From assembly GCA_947494715.1 (NCBI GenBank), contig CANLWG010000002.1:372001-436000 (forward strand): DNA of 64,000 nucleotides, written 5' to 3'. This DNA comes from an uncultured Flavobacteriaceae bacterium. Its GTDB lineage: Bacteria; Bacteroidota; Bacteroidia; Flavobacteriales; Flavobacteriaceae. The notes beneath the pieces are model-generated. The model was not told the DNA's origin, did not search any database, and saw only the letters and a list, made by a program, of their open reading frames with translations. Below, piece by piece: positions 53,117 through 62,234 of the stretch. Position 1 is the first letter of the stretch; the number at the start of each line of letters is the position of its first letter. A program made the translations under genes and the position numbers.

Positions 53117-54027
53117 GACGTTTGCGTTTTGTATGTTTTGCGGTAGAGGCTCGCTACCCGATAGGCTCGATATTTGTCGAAAAAGTGATGTCGCCAAAAA
53201 CTGCACTGAAATCGTGCCAAAAAAACAAAGGATTAATAATCAATTGATTACAATTTAATTCTTAGATTTTGGCTTTTATAATGTAAAAAAAATTGACAGG
53301 CTTTGTACAATTAATTTACAGTCAAGACGAATCTATAGTGTTTTTGTAAATTAAGTTGTTGTCGGAAAGCTGTTCCTTTAAAAAGAAGGTTATATTAGAC
53401 ACCCTCCTTTCTTATTCATTTAAATGAACTGAATTGGAAAATCGATGTTTTTCATTAAAAAGGGTTAGCCTTACGAAGTATTTGATTCATCCTTAAGCTT
53501 CAGTAGTTCGACTTTTGCGGATATTAAGAGCTTTTTTAATTTCTGTTTTTGAACCCTACATTTAGAAATAGCCATATTTTCTTTTGTACGATAAATAAGG
53601 GATTCGCAGTATTTAATACGAGTAAAAATCGGACATTTCGAAACTACATTTTTGTAGAGCGAATCAAAATGAACCAATGACTTCTGATACCTGTATATCG
53701 TCGTAAATTTTAGGCGCCTGAATATCATTTCTTAATTATTGGACCTAGCCGTAGATTGATTACTCTAAGTTGATCTTGGAATTTATATTCTCAAATTCCA
53801 TTCCCAACTATCAGAAAATCATCTAATTAACAGTATTTCTTATTTTCCGATAAGAGATGTATTTAAAACTCCATAAAAGCTGCTTAAAGGCTTGCGGTAT
53901 GCTACGGACCCGTGACCCTAATTATTTTGATTTGATTCTGAATAGGATAATCCCAAGTCCCAAACTGATTTTTATCATTTTCTGAAAAGACCTCGGGTTT
54001 TAATTTAGCCATCCAATTTGAAGAAAA
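53117..54027. other. long intergenic region
   Basis: These 911 bp hold no convincing gene. A weak match to the left end of the boundary repeat lies near 53362-53383, and an 85-residue frame on the minus strand is listed separately with low confidence. Confidence 0.5.
53471..53728 (-). CDS. doubtful small hypothetical protein
   Basis: The 85-residue frame is rich in Lys, Ile and Tyr, with no signal peptide or recognised domain. It stands in a gene-poor stretch and begins with MIFRRLKFTTIYRYQKSLVH. It may be a chance open frame. Confidence 0.25.
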   Translation of the reverse strand: MIFRRLKFTTIYRYQKSLVHFDSLYKNVVSKCPIFTRIKYCESLIYRTKENMAISKCRVQKQKLKKLLISAKVELLKLKDESNTS

Positions 54028-54837
54028 ATGGATGAAATAAAGCCAAAAACAAGAAGATTCCGTTGGGTATGTATCTTCTTGATAGTAATAACAATTCAAA
54101 GCTGTACCATGGTTAAAGTTAGTGTAAGTGATAAACGAAATCCCGTTCCCCAAACTATTCAGTTCAATGAAAATTTGAAGATTACCACTTGGGGCGCCAT
54201 CAAGGTGAACAAGTCGGATTTTTTTCCATCAAGTTTCCAAATTGTATCGGAAGGGAAAACAATTTACATAGACCCTGTCGAAACAAGCACATCGGAAAAG
54301 GCTGATTACATATTTATTACCCATGCACATCCTGACCACTATTCCGTCAAGACTATCGAGCGAATCGTCAAACCCGAAACCATCTTCATATGCTCAAAAG
54401 AGGTCTCCAAAAAACTTTCCAGAAAAGGATATACCATACGGACGGTAGTACCAGATAGCAGTATTGAGGCGGACGGCATAAATAGTGAAGCAGTACATGC
54501 GTACAACACCAAAAATGTATTCCTATGGATAAAGGCGCATCCAAAATCCAAACAAAACGTTGGCTACATTTTAACGCTAGGGGACGACATCAGAATATAT
54601 CACGCAGGCGACACAGACTATATACCTGAAATGGAAAAAATCAAGGATATTGACATAGTAATGGTTCCCATAGGGGGAGACAATCTGACCATGAACATTG
54701 ATGAGGCATCAAAAATGGTCAATAAAATCAAGCCCAAGCAAGTTATACCGATGCACTATGAACTCAAAAACAAGGCTGATTTGACGAAATTCAAATCTCT
54801 GGTGGATCAGGATATCACGGTTACCATATTCGAGTAA
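54028..54837 (+). CDS. MBL-fold metallo-hydrolase, lipoprotein (UlaG-like)
   Basis: The 269-residue protein has an N-terminal lipobox ending at C26 (IVITIQSC). The metal-binding motif is FITHAHPDHYS (H99, H101, D103, H104). Further ligands are Asp in YHAGDTDYIPEME and the final His in VIPMHYELKN. The pattern is that of the UlaG/YtnP-like metal-dependent hydrolases, which cleave lactones, phosphodiesters or similar esters. An anchored extracytoplasmic version is less usual. A membrane protein gene follows 36 bp later. Confidence 0.9.
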   Translation: MDEIKPKTRRFRWVCIFLIVITIQSCTMVKVSVSDKRNPVPQTIQFNENLKITTWGAIKVNKSDFFPSSFQIVSEGKTIYIDPVETSTSEKADYIFITHAHPDHYSVKTIERIVKPETIFICSKEVSKKLSRKGYTIRTVVPDSSIEADGINSEAVHAYNTKNVFLWIKAHPKSKQNVGYILTLGDDIRIYHAGDTDYIPEMEKIKDIDIVMVPIGGDNLTMNIDEASKMVNKIKPKQVIPMHYELKNKADLTKFKSLVDQDITVTIFE

Positions 54838-54872
54838 GTGGTATACACCAAGATATTAAAAGGCGAAATCAA

Positions 54873-55304
54873 ATGGAACATATGTATGTATCGAGCAAGA
54901 ACCTTCTTGTTGCAGGCGGCATTTTGAGTTTTCTCGTTGCGTTATTACACATTGCCCTCGCCATAAGACCAAAACTTTATGATTATTTCGGGGCTTCAAA
55001 GCTTTCTGAACTTACCCAGCAAGGTTCTTCGTTTACCGTATGGGTTACGCTAGGCCTGGTCATCATGTTCCTCGTTTGGGGGTTTTATGGGCTTTCTGGT
55101 GCGGGTATTATTAGGCAACTTCCATTATTGCGTTTGGCACTAATCGGTATCGGAATCATTTACCTTGTACGCGCTCTAATGCTTCCTTCGGACATTGTGA
55201 AATTTACACAGCATGCCCGTCCGTTCCGTTTTGTGGTTTTATCGACCGGTTCTTTATTGGCGGGCCTACTCTATCTGATAGGTGCCTTTGGGGTCGCGAA
55301 ATAA
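54873..55304 (+). CDS. uncharacterised four-helix membrane protein
   Basis: The 143-residue protein has four hydrophobic segments (LLVAGGILSFLVALLHIALA, VWVTLGLVIMFLVWGFYGL, LLRLALIGIGIIYLVRALM and LSTGSLLAGLLYLIGAFGV). The Met at codon 4 is an alternative start. No domain was recognised. It may be co-transcribed with the MBL-fold lipoprotein gene before it. Confidence 0.75.
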   Translation: MEHMYVSSKNLLVAGGILSFLVALLHIALAIRPKLYDYFGASKLSELTQQGSSFTVWVTLGLVIMFLVWGFYGLSGAGIIRQLPLLRLALIGIGIIYLVRALMLPSDIVKFTQHARPFRFVVLSTGSLLAGLLYLIGAFGVAK

Positions 55305-55359
55305 GAAATTCAATGTATTCGAACGTCAAGTCAAACAATTGACAATAAGAAGATAAAAA

Positions 55360-56427
55360 ATGACACTTATAGAATTAGGATACACTACCACCTTAGAGCA
55401 ATATCGAAAAGATAAAAATCTGGACGCTTTCAACGTGGGTCGCATTGTATCCGAACACAAAGATAGGTATGTAGTAAAAACAGATATAAGGGAATTTGAT
55501 TGCGAGCTCATTGGTAATTTACGATTTACCGCTGAAAATCGTTATGACCTTCCCGCGGTTGGGGACTGGGTGGCCATAACCGAATATGATGAGGACAAAG
55601 CCCTGATTCATTCCATTTATCCGAGACATTCGATACTTGAAAGACAGGCCGTCGGAAAATCGGGACAGATACAAATAATTGCCACGAATATTGATTACGG
55701 CCTAATTGTCCAGTCAGTAAACAGGGATTTTAATATAAACAGGCTGGAACGATATTTGGCGATCTGCAACGCTTCCATGGTAAAACCCCTTATCGTTCTT
55801 AGCAAAATAGATTTAATTGACGAACAAGGGCTAAAAAGACTTCTAAATCAAATAAATGAACGGATCAAGGATGTTCCGATAATAGCCATTAGCAACAAGT
55901 CCGATATTGGGCTAGATAAACTGGACGCTATTATACATAAAGGCAAAACCTATTGTTTACTTGGCTCCTCTGGTGTCGGAAAATCAACACTATTGAATAA
56001 ACTGGTTGGCAAGGAATTAATGGAAACTGGTACCATAAGTCAAAGTATCGATAGGGGTAAACATGTCACCAGCCATAGGGAATTAATTGTTTTGGAAAAT
56101 GGAGGTATCATAATCGACAATCCCGGGATGCGGGAAGTAGGCATTACTGATTCCAAAGCCGGACTTGAGATTACATTCGATGACATTGTAAAATTATCAT
56201 ACGATTGTAAATTCAAGGATTGCACACATACAACTGAGATCGGCTGTGCGGTTATGGAAGCCCTCGAGAATGATGAAATTGACCGCGGATCCTATGAAAA
56301 CTATCTAAAAATGGAGCGGGAAAAAGTGCATTTTGAATCCACTATTGCAGAAAGACGCAAGAAAGACAAGGATTTTGGGAAAATGATAAAGCATTTTAAA
56401 AACCGAAAGCGCAAAGGTGACCGGTAG
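55360..56427 (+). CDS. rsgA: RsgA-type ribosome small-subunit-dependent GTPase
   Basis: The 355-residue circularly permuted GTPase has an N-terminal OB-fold (about 25-85, LPAVGDWVAI). The G4 motif SKID (148-151) precedes the P-loop GSSGVGKS (202-209), and the G3 equivalent is IDNPGMREVG. The C-terminal zinc site is formed by C283, C288, H290 and C296. The family helps mature the 30S subunit. This sequence, lying among accessory genes of an integrated element, may be an extra copy in addition to a chromosomal housekeeping gene. Confidence 0.92.
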   Translation: MTLIELGYTTTLEQYRKDKNLDAFNVGRIVSEHKDRYVVKTDIREFDCELIGNLRFTAENRYDLPAVGDWVAITEYDEDKALIHSIYPRHSILERQAVGKSGQIQIIATNIDYGLIVQSVNRDFNINRLERYLAICNASMVKPLIVLSKIDLIDEQGLKRLLNQINERIKDVPIIAISNKSDIGLDKLDAIIHKGKTYCLLGSSGVGKSTLLNKLVGKELMETGTISQSIDRGKHVTSHRELIVLENGGIIIDNPGMREVGITDSKAGLEITFDDIVKLSYDCKFKDCTHTTEIGCAVMEALENDEIDRGSYENYLKMEREKVHFESTIAERRKKDKDFGKMIKHFKNRKRKGDR

Positions 56428-56465
56428 AACAATACATTAAAATGGAATCCTATTAGCGATAGCTT

Positions 56466-57317
56466 ATGAGAGAATACATAAAAAACAATCCTGTTACACT
56501 CTTCTTCATTCTGACGTTTATTATTTCGTGGAGTGGAATTTTAATTGTGGCGAACCAAACAGGAATACCTGCCACCACGGACCTATTTGATAAATTGCTT
56601 CCAATTGCAATGATTCCGTATTTACTGGGCCCTAGTATTGCTGGTTTTATCATGATCGGTCTAACTCAAGGAAAAAAGGGGTTTAGCGAGCTATTCAAAA
56701 AGCTCTTAAGGTGGCGCTTAGGAAGCTCAATATATCTAATAGCCATATTTACCGTACCGATTCTTTCATTTGTTGCTCTTTTCATTTTATATCAATTTTC
56801 AGAGGTATACATTCCGGATATTGTTACTACGAATGATAAGACGGCCCTAATTCTAAGTGGATTGATTTATGGGATAATAGGTGGTGGACTTTTAGAGGAG
56901 TTCGGATGGACGGGATATGTAACTCCTAAACTAAGAGAAAAATATAGCGTAGTAAAGACCGGTGCTATTCTTGGTGTATTCTGGGGAGCGTGGCATTTCC
57001 TTCCTGTTTTTTGGGGGTCTGGCGACAGTTCAGGTAACTTGGTGCTAGCAAAGTTTTTACCGGGTCTGTTTTTTCACTATGCCGGTTTAATACCTGTACG
57101 TATAGTTATAGTTTGGCTTTATGATAGGTCGCAAAGTCTAATTCCGCCCATAATATTGCATGCAACATTAACAGCGTTCACATTTTTCATTTTCAATATT
57201 TCCCAGGTAGGTGTCTCTCTTTTTATTTATTATGTCCTACTTGCTATTGGTTTTTGGATACTAGTCGCTATTGTCAAGAACAAATCAATGTTGAAACCAA
57301 ATAAGATTAGAAAATGA
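56466..57317 (+). CDS. CPBP-family intramembrane glutamic endopeptidase
   Basis: The 283-residue protein has about seven to eight membrane helices. Motif 1 is LLEEFGWTGYVTPKL (catalytic pair E144/E145). Motif 2 is FWGAWHFLPVFW (H177), and a third conserved His occurs in PPIILHATLTAFTF. These are the residues of the Rce1-like CPBP proteases, which in bacteria are linked to bacteriocin immunity or membrane-protein processing. All key residues are present, in contrast to the homologue at 58250. It starts 38 bp after the GTPase gene. Confidence 0.9.
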   Translation: MREYIKNNPVTLFFILTFIISWSGILIVANQTGIPATTDLFDKLLPIAMIPYLLGPSIAGFIMIGLTQGKKGFSELFKKLLRWRLGSSIYLIAIFTVPILSFVALFILYQFSEVYIPDIVTTNDKTALILSGLIYGIIGGGLLEEFGWTGYVTPKLREKYSVVKTGAILGVFWGAWHFLPVFWGSGDSSGNLVLAKFLPGLFFHYAGLIPVRIVIVWLYDRSQSLIPPIILHATLTAFTFFIFNISQVGVSLFIYYVLLAIGFWILVAIVKNKSMLKPNKIRK

Positions 57318-57386
57318 AAATACCCCAAAAGGCAAAGTTGCTACCGTAAAACCAACTTTTTTTCAGACGGGTTTAGGTTAGGCCTC

Positions 57387-57596
57387 TTAAGAATCGGGAC
57401 GGTACTCAAGAATATCCCCGGGCTGACAATCCAAGGCCTTGCATAAAAGTTCCAAGGTGCTGAAACGAACGGCCCTTGCCTTGCCCTGCTTCAGTATGGA
57501 AAGGTTGGAAAGGGTAATCCCTACTTCCTCCGACAACCTGTTCAGGGACATTTTTCTTTTTGCCATCATCACATCCAAGTTTACTACTATCGGCAT
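57387..57596 (-). CDS. YozG-like XRE-family transcriptional regulator
   Basis: The 69-residue protein is almost entirely a helix-turn-helix: MMAKRKMSLNRLSEEVGITL and LSILKQGKARAVRFSTLELL, then CKALDCQPGDILEY. This compact type is commonly encoded next to a DUF2975 membrane protein, which is exactly the upstream neighbour here (3 bp spacing). It probably autoregulates the small operon. Confidence 0.9.
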   Translation of the reverse strand: MPIVVNLDVMMAKRKMSLNRLSEEVGITLSNLSILKQGKARAVRFSTLELLCKALDCQPGDILEYRPDS

Positions 57597-57599
57597 TTC

Positions 57600-58217
57600 T
57601 TAAATCGTTAAATTATTATCCTCCCTATATTCGATACCCAATCTGAACACTTCTGAAATAACAAGTGTGAACAGACCGAAGAACAACGGCCAAAAATCCA
57701 TATTGTTGACAAAATCGTACTCCCCGAAATTGGAGTTCAGGTAATTGGAATAACCGATACCAAAAATATAGAGAACGATTGGATACAACATTAACATAAT
57801 CCCGATCAGCCTGATTCTCCTTAGATTGGATTTAAGAAAAGGGTCATTGGATATAAAACTTTTTAGGATTTTCCTCACTTGGAAGGTTATCGCCAAAAAG
57901 GGGGCGGCTATAATGAGAACGCCCAGGAGCATCATGGCGTTGGCATGCCAATCGTTCATTGTGTCGAACAACAAAGTTCCTTCCGCAACCTGAATTTTAC
58001 TTCCCAAAATGTTCGGGTTTTGGGAAACAATATCCTCCTGAACTTTAGCCACAAAAGAAACAGGCCATGAAAACGTGTTCTCGGGGCTAAATAAATTGGC
58101 AAGGAATTTTATCAGGATCAAACCGACTATGATCAATTGGGAGTACCAGAGAAAGTTGACCAAATACCGTAGAAATACGGAAAGAGATTTTTGACCCAGA
58201 TAGTTTACTTTTTTCAT
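57600..58217 (-). CDS. DUF2975-family membrane protein
   Basis: The 205-residue protein has four hydrophobic segments (YSQLIIVGLILIKFLANLF, NAMMLLGVLIIAAPFLAITF, IRLIGIMLMLYPIVLYIFGI and FWPLFFGLFTLVISEVFRLG) and the C-terminal GIEYREDNNLTI. The last of these is typical of DUF2975 proteins that pair with YozG-type regulators. It is a putative sensor or antagonist for the regulator. A CPBP-like gene lies 32 bp upstream on the same strand. Confidence 0.85.
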   Translation of the reverse strand: MKKVNYLGQKSLSVFLRYLVNFLWYSQLIIVGLILIKFLANLFSPENTFSWPVSFVAKVQEDIVSQNPNILGSKIQVAEGTLLFDTMNDWHANAMMLLGVLIIAAPFLAITFQVRKILKSFISNDPFLKSNLRRIRLIGIMLMLYPIVLYIFGIGYSNYLNSNFGEYDFVNNMDFWPLFFGLFTLVISEVFRLGIEYREDNNLTI

Positions 58218-58249
58218 CGATCGTTAAATTAACAGTTACGTATTTATGC

Positions 58250-59110
58250 TTACTTTCGGAAAAGTCCGAGTCGTTTGTTTACAAATTCCCATTTCCAAAT
58301 TAGGATACCGAATAAGATGTAACCGATATTAGAGGCGAACAAAAATAAGAGTACAGCCAATATGCTCGGTCCCGTATCACTACTATTTTGAACCAACTGT
58401 TCCGTAGCGTAAACAAGGGCGGTACCATGTGGCTCAGAAACGAACAGATGGTCGTTACTCACGTTGCATCCCCAATGGATTCCTATGGCAAAAAAGATGG
58501 TATGTGAATTCAAAAGGGCCGTGGAAAACAGCAGGTGGGAGATAAATAGCGTAACGCTGTAGAATATCGCCCCGAACAGGCCGATGTTGAATACATTGTG
58601 CATGGCAATGAAGATCAGACCGAATACAATATTGGCCACCGTAACATTACTCATTTCAATGGTCTTTTTAAAACAGTACGACCGAATCAAGAACTGCTGA
58701 ACCGCGGCCATGGGGAGAAGAATTAAAAAGTACTTCAACAAAACCATAATCTGAATATCCGGGTTGAGATGGAGTATATCGCCCCTTAGTATGGATTTTG
58801 TAAAAAAATTGAGGGAATCGGCTATAAGACCCAATAAAAGACCTAACGGTAAAAACCATAGGTTCCTTTTTTTCAGGTCAAACCCCAAGGCACTTAGGTT
58901 TTTGCCCTCTGTCCAGTACATGAACCAATTGACCAAGATCAACAAAATCAGCCCAACGGGAAAAATATATTTCATTGTCGGGGACAGGTTTACCAATGAA
59001 CTCGCCCAAAGTGCGACCAGGGTCAATATCGCCCCCAAGATAAGACGGGACCAATTGGGTGATGTCTTGAATATGCCGATTACCTTTTTTGAAATACCTT
59101 TTTTACCCAT
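58250..59110 (-). CDS. CPBP-like membrane protein lacking the catalytic glutamates
   Basis: The 286-residue protein has seven to eight membrane helices and the CPBP layout. At the place of the catalytic EE pair it has QQ (Q138/Q139 in AAVQQFLIRSYCF). The conserved His of motif 2 (H171 in FIAMHN) and of motif 3 (H212 with N216 in IHWGCN) are kept. It is therefore probably an inactive, binding-only relative. It is upstream of DUF2975 and YozG-like genes on the same strand, possibly one operon. Confidence 0.75.
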   Translation of the reverse strand: MGKKGISKKVIGIFKTSPNWSRLILGAILTLVALWASSLVNLSPTMKYIFPVGLILLILVNWFMYWTEGKNLSALGFDLKKRNLWFLPLGLLLGLIADSLNFFTKSILRGDILHLNPDIQIMVLLKYFLILLPMAAVQQFLIRSYCFKKTIEMSNVTVANIVFGLIFIAMHNVFNIGLFGAIFYSVTLFISHLLFSTALLNSHTIFFAIGIHWGCNVSNDHLFVSEPHGTALVYATEQLVQNSSDTGPSILAVLLFLFASNIGYILFGILIWKWEFVNKRLGLFRK

Positions 59111-59488
59111 TGCCCGTGACTACATTATACGGGTAAATGTAAAATTATTTATTGATAAATAATAAATATTAATTGTTAAAAAATAAATTTTATCAAAATT
59201 TGAATGACTTTCTATATTACCGAATCATAGAGTGCTACCTCTTTGTTGATGTTTTGGACTACCTCAAATCGAACAGAATCTGGATATCTATTACTTATGT
59301 TTTGCGACAACAGTCGCAGTGTAATTATGTTTGAAATTCTAGAGTTCCAAAAATCCAGCATTTTCCGTGATTTGGACAAAATACCCTTTTTTCAAAGATA
59401 ATTTTCGATCATCCAAAAAAAATCACAAAATCGTTTGACTCTTACGCTACGTCATACCATATTTTCGCATTATCAATTTATCGATTAG
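59111..59488. other. intergenic region between divergent genes
   Basis: These 378 bp are AT-rich and separate the CPBP-like operon from the MerR-type regulator. They should hold both promoters; no repeat or operator was recognised. Confidence 0.5.
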
Positions 59489-60259
59489 ATGAAAAAGTAC
59501 ACGGCAAAGGGTTTGTCAAAGTTGGCGGGAGTAAGCGTACGCACCTTACACCACTATGATCATATCGGGCTATTAAAACCAGCAATTCGTACTGAGGCCA
59601 AGTATCGATTGTATGGGGAAAATGAATTATTAAAGTTGCAACAAATTCTTTTTTTCAAAGAACTCGATTTTTCCCTTAAAGAGATTATCGACATTTTGGA
59701 CAATCCCGGTTTTGACCTGATAGAAGCGCTCGAAAGTCACAAACAGGCTCTTGTTACCAAACAGGGGAGGATTTCCGATATGCTGCGTACTATTGAGAAA
59801 ACAGTGTTAAACTTAAAAGAAAAAAAAATGATTACGGATGATGAATTATACGATGGCTTTCCAAAAGGCAAAGCAAAGGAAATTCGTGGCCAAGCCATCG
59901 AGAAGTATGGAATAGAAACGATTGAAACTAGTGAAACCTATTTGAAAAAGCTATCCAAAGAGCAACTTCGGCGATTAAAAGACGAGCAGAAGGAAATCTT
60001 CAAAACTCTTTTCGGCATTTCCACTAAAGAGCCAGAGGATGAATCGGTTCAATTGGAGATCGCACGGCATTATAAAAATGTCAGGAGGTTCTGGGGTACG
60101 GACGGTTCAGTTGATTCTCAATGGAGGGCCTATAAAGGATTAGGGGATCTTTATATCGCCGATGAGCGTTTCAGCATGATCGATGGAAAAGCGCAACCGG
60201 AATTCGCATTATTTCTTTCAAAAGCGATGGCCCATTTTGCGATCACACAGTTGAAATAA
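59489..60259 (+). CDS. MerR-family regulator with TipAS ligand-binding domain
   Basis: The 256-residue protein starts with a winged helix-turn-helix (residues 1-70; YTAKGLSKLAGVSVRTLHHY and DHIGLLKPAIRTEAKYRLYG). A coiled dimerisation helix (about 75-120) follows, then a TipAS-type antibiotic-recognition domain (about 140-256). ARHYKNVRRFWGTDGS and the C-terminal YIADERFSMIDGKAQPEFAL are typical of the latter. By family it is activated by binding a hydrophobic or peptide drug. The next gene, a hydrolase, is the nearest candidate target. Confidence 0.92.
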   Translation: MKKYTAKGLSKLAGVSVRTLHHYDHIGLLKPAIRTEAKYRLYGENELLKLQQILFFKELDFSLKEIIDILDNPGFDLIEALESHKQALVTKQGRISDMLRTIEKTVLNLKEKKMITDDELYDGFPKGKAKEIRGQAIEKYGIETIETSETYLKKLSKEQLRRLKDEQKEIFKTLFGISTKEPEDESVQLEIARHYKNVRRFWGTDGSVDSQWRAYKGLGDLYIADERFSMIDGKAQPEFALFLSKAMAHFAITQLK

Positions 60260-60374
60260 TAGAAAATCGGGGAAGAATACCTATTGAAAATTATCTTCCC
60301 CTCTTTCTACCATATGTCGCGAAACGATTTGCGACCACGAAATTGAAATAGAATAAATATTAAATTCAATAAAA

Positions 60375-61259
60375 ATGCAAAAGACGTGTTTAGTACTCTT
60401 ACCGCTGATTCTCACTCTTTTTTTGACGTGTCCAGTAGTGGAAGAACATCGAGATTCACTTAAAATCGAACATAAGGAACTTAAGATGCCTCAAGGCACC
60501 TGGAGGTATTTGACGACAAACGAGGGAAAGAAGGCCATTCTATTTCTCCATGGTGCCAGTTCGAGCAAAAATATATGGAAAAATCAGTATAACATTGCCA
60601 TCAAAGGCCATAAAAATATTTTTGTAGATCTACTTGGCTACGGAGAAAGTGATAAACCCGACGCAGGGTATAACCTCCTAAACTGGATCGAAGGCATTCG
60701 TTCAATACTTGAAAATGAAAAGGTAGATAAGGTTAGCATCGTGGCCCATAGCAATGGAGTGATCTTTGCCAAAGAGTTTTATAGAAGCTACCCGGACAAA
60801 ATTTCGAGGCTGATATTGCTTGATGGTGGGCTTAAACAGATGATTAGCGATCCTATGCTCGATTGGATGAAATCGAGTCTCGAAAGAAGCGATTTCGAAA
60901 CTTTTATGAAGAACAATATTAATGCCATGCAGACCGATGGTTTGGGAGAACAGGATGCAGACCTATTGAAGAGAGATGCCCTGAATATACCGAAGGTCGT
61001 TACCGCGGCCGAATTTGAAATGGTAAGTGACCCTGACACCTGGGAAGAACTTACAATTGACTGTCCCGTGACTATTGTGCATTCCAACAATCCGCTTTGG
61101 GACGAGGCGTATGTTGAATGGCTCGGGAATGTTGTCCCCTATCATCAACTTATACAATGGAACGATTCGGGCCACTTTATGCCCCTACAATATCCCGATC
61201 GTCTTAACGAATTAATAACCGAGAAGGTTCTGGTTACAAAGGATAGCAACAAAAAATAG
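60375..61259 (+). CDS. alpha/beta hydrolase lipoprotein
   Basis: The 294-residue protein has a lipoprotein-type signal (LLPLILTLFLTC, C19). The hydrolase features are ILFLHGASSSKNIW, VDLLGYGESDKPD, the nucleophile S126 in IVAHSNGVIFAKEF (Ala-His-Ser-Asn-Gly rather than the usual Gly-x-Ser-x-Gly), and SGHFMPLQYPDRL with the His. It follows the MerR/TipAS gene by 115 bp on the same strand. The substrate is not deducible. Confidence 0.88.
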   Translation: MQKTCLVLLPLILTLFLTCPVVEEHRDSLKIEHKELKMPQGTWRYLTTNEGKKAILFLHGASSSKNIWKNQYNIAIKGHKNIFVDLLGYGESDKPDAGYNLLNWIEGIRSILENEKVDKVSIVAHSNGVIFAKEFYRSYPDKISRLILLDGGLKQMISDPMLDWMKSSLERSDFETFMKNNINAMQTDGLGEQDADLLKRDALNIPKVVTAAEFEMVSDPDTWEELTIDCPVTIVHSNNPLWDEAYVEWLGNVVPYHQLIQWNDSGHFMPLQYPDRLNELITEKVLVTKDSNKK

Positions 61260-61362
61260 CATGAGATTGTTGGAAGATATTCTTCAATAAATATCTTCTA
61301 CTCTTTATAACGATAAGTATTGTGTAGAAGACGATTGGAGAAAACCAAAAAATAAAAGCTAT

Positions 61363-61896
61363 ATGAAAAAGATTATTTATTACGTAGCAAGTTCTATCGA
61401 TGGATTTATTGCGGGAAAAAATGACGCCATAGATCAATTCATACTGCAAGGAAAAGGAGTAGAAAAATATCGATCGGATCTTTTAAAGTTTGATACCGTG
61501 ATAATGGGCCGAAGAACATATGAATTTGGTTATAAATATGGTCTTCAGCCGGGACAAGCTGCTTATCCGAATATGAATCATTATATTTTTTCCGATTCAC
61601 TAAGAATAGAAAGTTTGGCCGATTCCGTTCACATAGTGAACAGTTCCATAGCTCAAGTAAAGGAAATAAAGGCAAACTCTAAGACGGACATCTACTTGTG
61701 TGGCGGGGGAGATTTTGCTGGTTGGTTATTGGATAATGCACTCATTGACCAACTCAAACTTAAATTGAACCCGATTATTCTTGGAGAAGGAGTCGGACTA
61801 TTTGGAAATTCCAAAACAAACGCGAAATGGCAGTTGATTGAAAAAGAATCCTTTGACGGCGGACTCCAAATATTGACATACGATAGAGAAAAATAA
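61363..61896 (+). CDS. dihydrofolate-reductase-family protein (RibD C-terminal type)
   Basis: The 177-residue protein begins IIYYVASSIDGFIAGKNDAI, the family signature. It also has FDTVIMGRRTYEFGYKYG, DIYLCGGGDFAGWLLDNALI (nucleotide-binding) and LKLNPIILGEGVGLFGN. It resembles YyaP/YwjB-type reductases rather than true DHFR. The natural substrate is unknown. R8, a half repeat, follows it. Confidence 0.9.
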   Translation: MKKIIYYVASSIDGFIAGKNDAIDQFILQGKGVEKYRSDLLKFDTVIMGRRTYEFGYKYGLQPGQAAYPNMNHYIFSDSLRIESLADSVHIVNSSIAQVKEIKANSKTDIYLCGGGDFAGWLLDNALIDQLKLKLNPIILGEGVGLFGNSKTNAKWQLIEKESFDGGLQILTYDREK

Positions 61897-61941
61897 AAAA
61901 TACTGTTTACAAAAATACGGCTACATCAAAAAATAACTACA

Positions 61942-61971
61942 GTGTCGTAAAATGAACTTTTTATAGTACTC
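61942..61971 (+). repeat. partial module-boundary repeat R8 (left half)
   Basis: GTGTCGTAAAATGAACTTTT matches the left end of R2 (GTGCCGTAAAATGAACCTTT) with two differences. The right half is not recognisable. Confidence 0.55.
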
Positions 61972-62041
61972 AACAAAAAATAATCAGTAGGCTATCAAAT
62001 AGTATAATGGAATTTATTGAAGTAGTTTTCCATCCTCTCCC

Positions 62042-62172
62042 AAATCTTACCATAGCTAACCTGCGCGTGGATCCTGCGGAGTTTCTTTGGCGTTCCGGTA
62101 GATAAGCGTAAAGAAGAAACTCCGTAGGGCGCAAACCAACCTTAGCTCGACGCACCATACCTTTTCTTTCCC
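62042..62172. repeat. right copy of the structured direct repeat (partner 33580-33711)
   Basis: The stem is formed by 62073-62085 (CCTGCGGAGTTTC) and 62116-62128. Compared with the left copy, two base pairs changed on both sides (T-A to G-C, A-T to G-C) and one changed to a G-U-type pair. It lies about 60 bp after the relaxase stop codon, which matches the left copy's distance from the integrase. Confidence 0.8.
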
Positions 62173-62178
62173 TATCCA

Positions 62179-62203
62179 TAAAAAGCGCCCATCAGGGCGC
62201 TAA
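62179..62203 (-). terminator. hairpin terminator of the relaxase gene
   Basis: AGCGCCC (62184-62190) pairs with GGGCGCT (62195-62201) around ATCA. A T run follows on the minus strand. It lies 32 bp after the relaxase stop codon. Confidence 0.8.
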
Positions 62204-62234
62204 ATTCCATATCAGAAACACCTGTTCAATTTTA

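Noticed and set aside
53203-53219. Possible sigma-54 promoter upstream of FtsX copy 3 (TGGCACG followed by GTGCA on the minus strand)
   Set aside because: The spacing between the GG and GC elements does not fit the sigma-54 consensus, and related sequences before copies 1 and 2 fit no better.
53355-53410. Seventh full boundary repeat (R7) upstream of FtsX copy 3
   Set aside because: Only a short, weak similarity to the left end is visible and the GGCCGTTT end is missing.
61970-62179. 69-residue open frame on the minus strand within the right structured repeat
   Set aside because: The homologous left repeat has a stop and different frame at the same place, and base changes follow hairpin pairing rather than codon positions.
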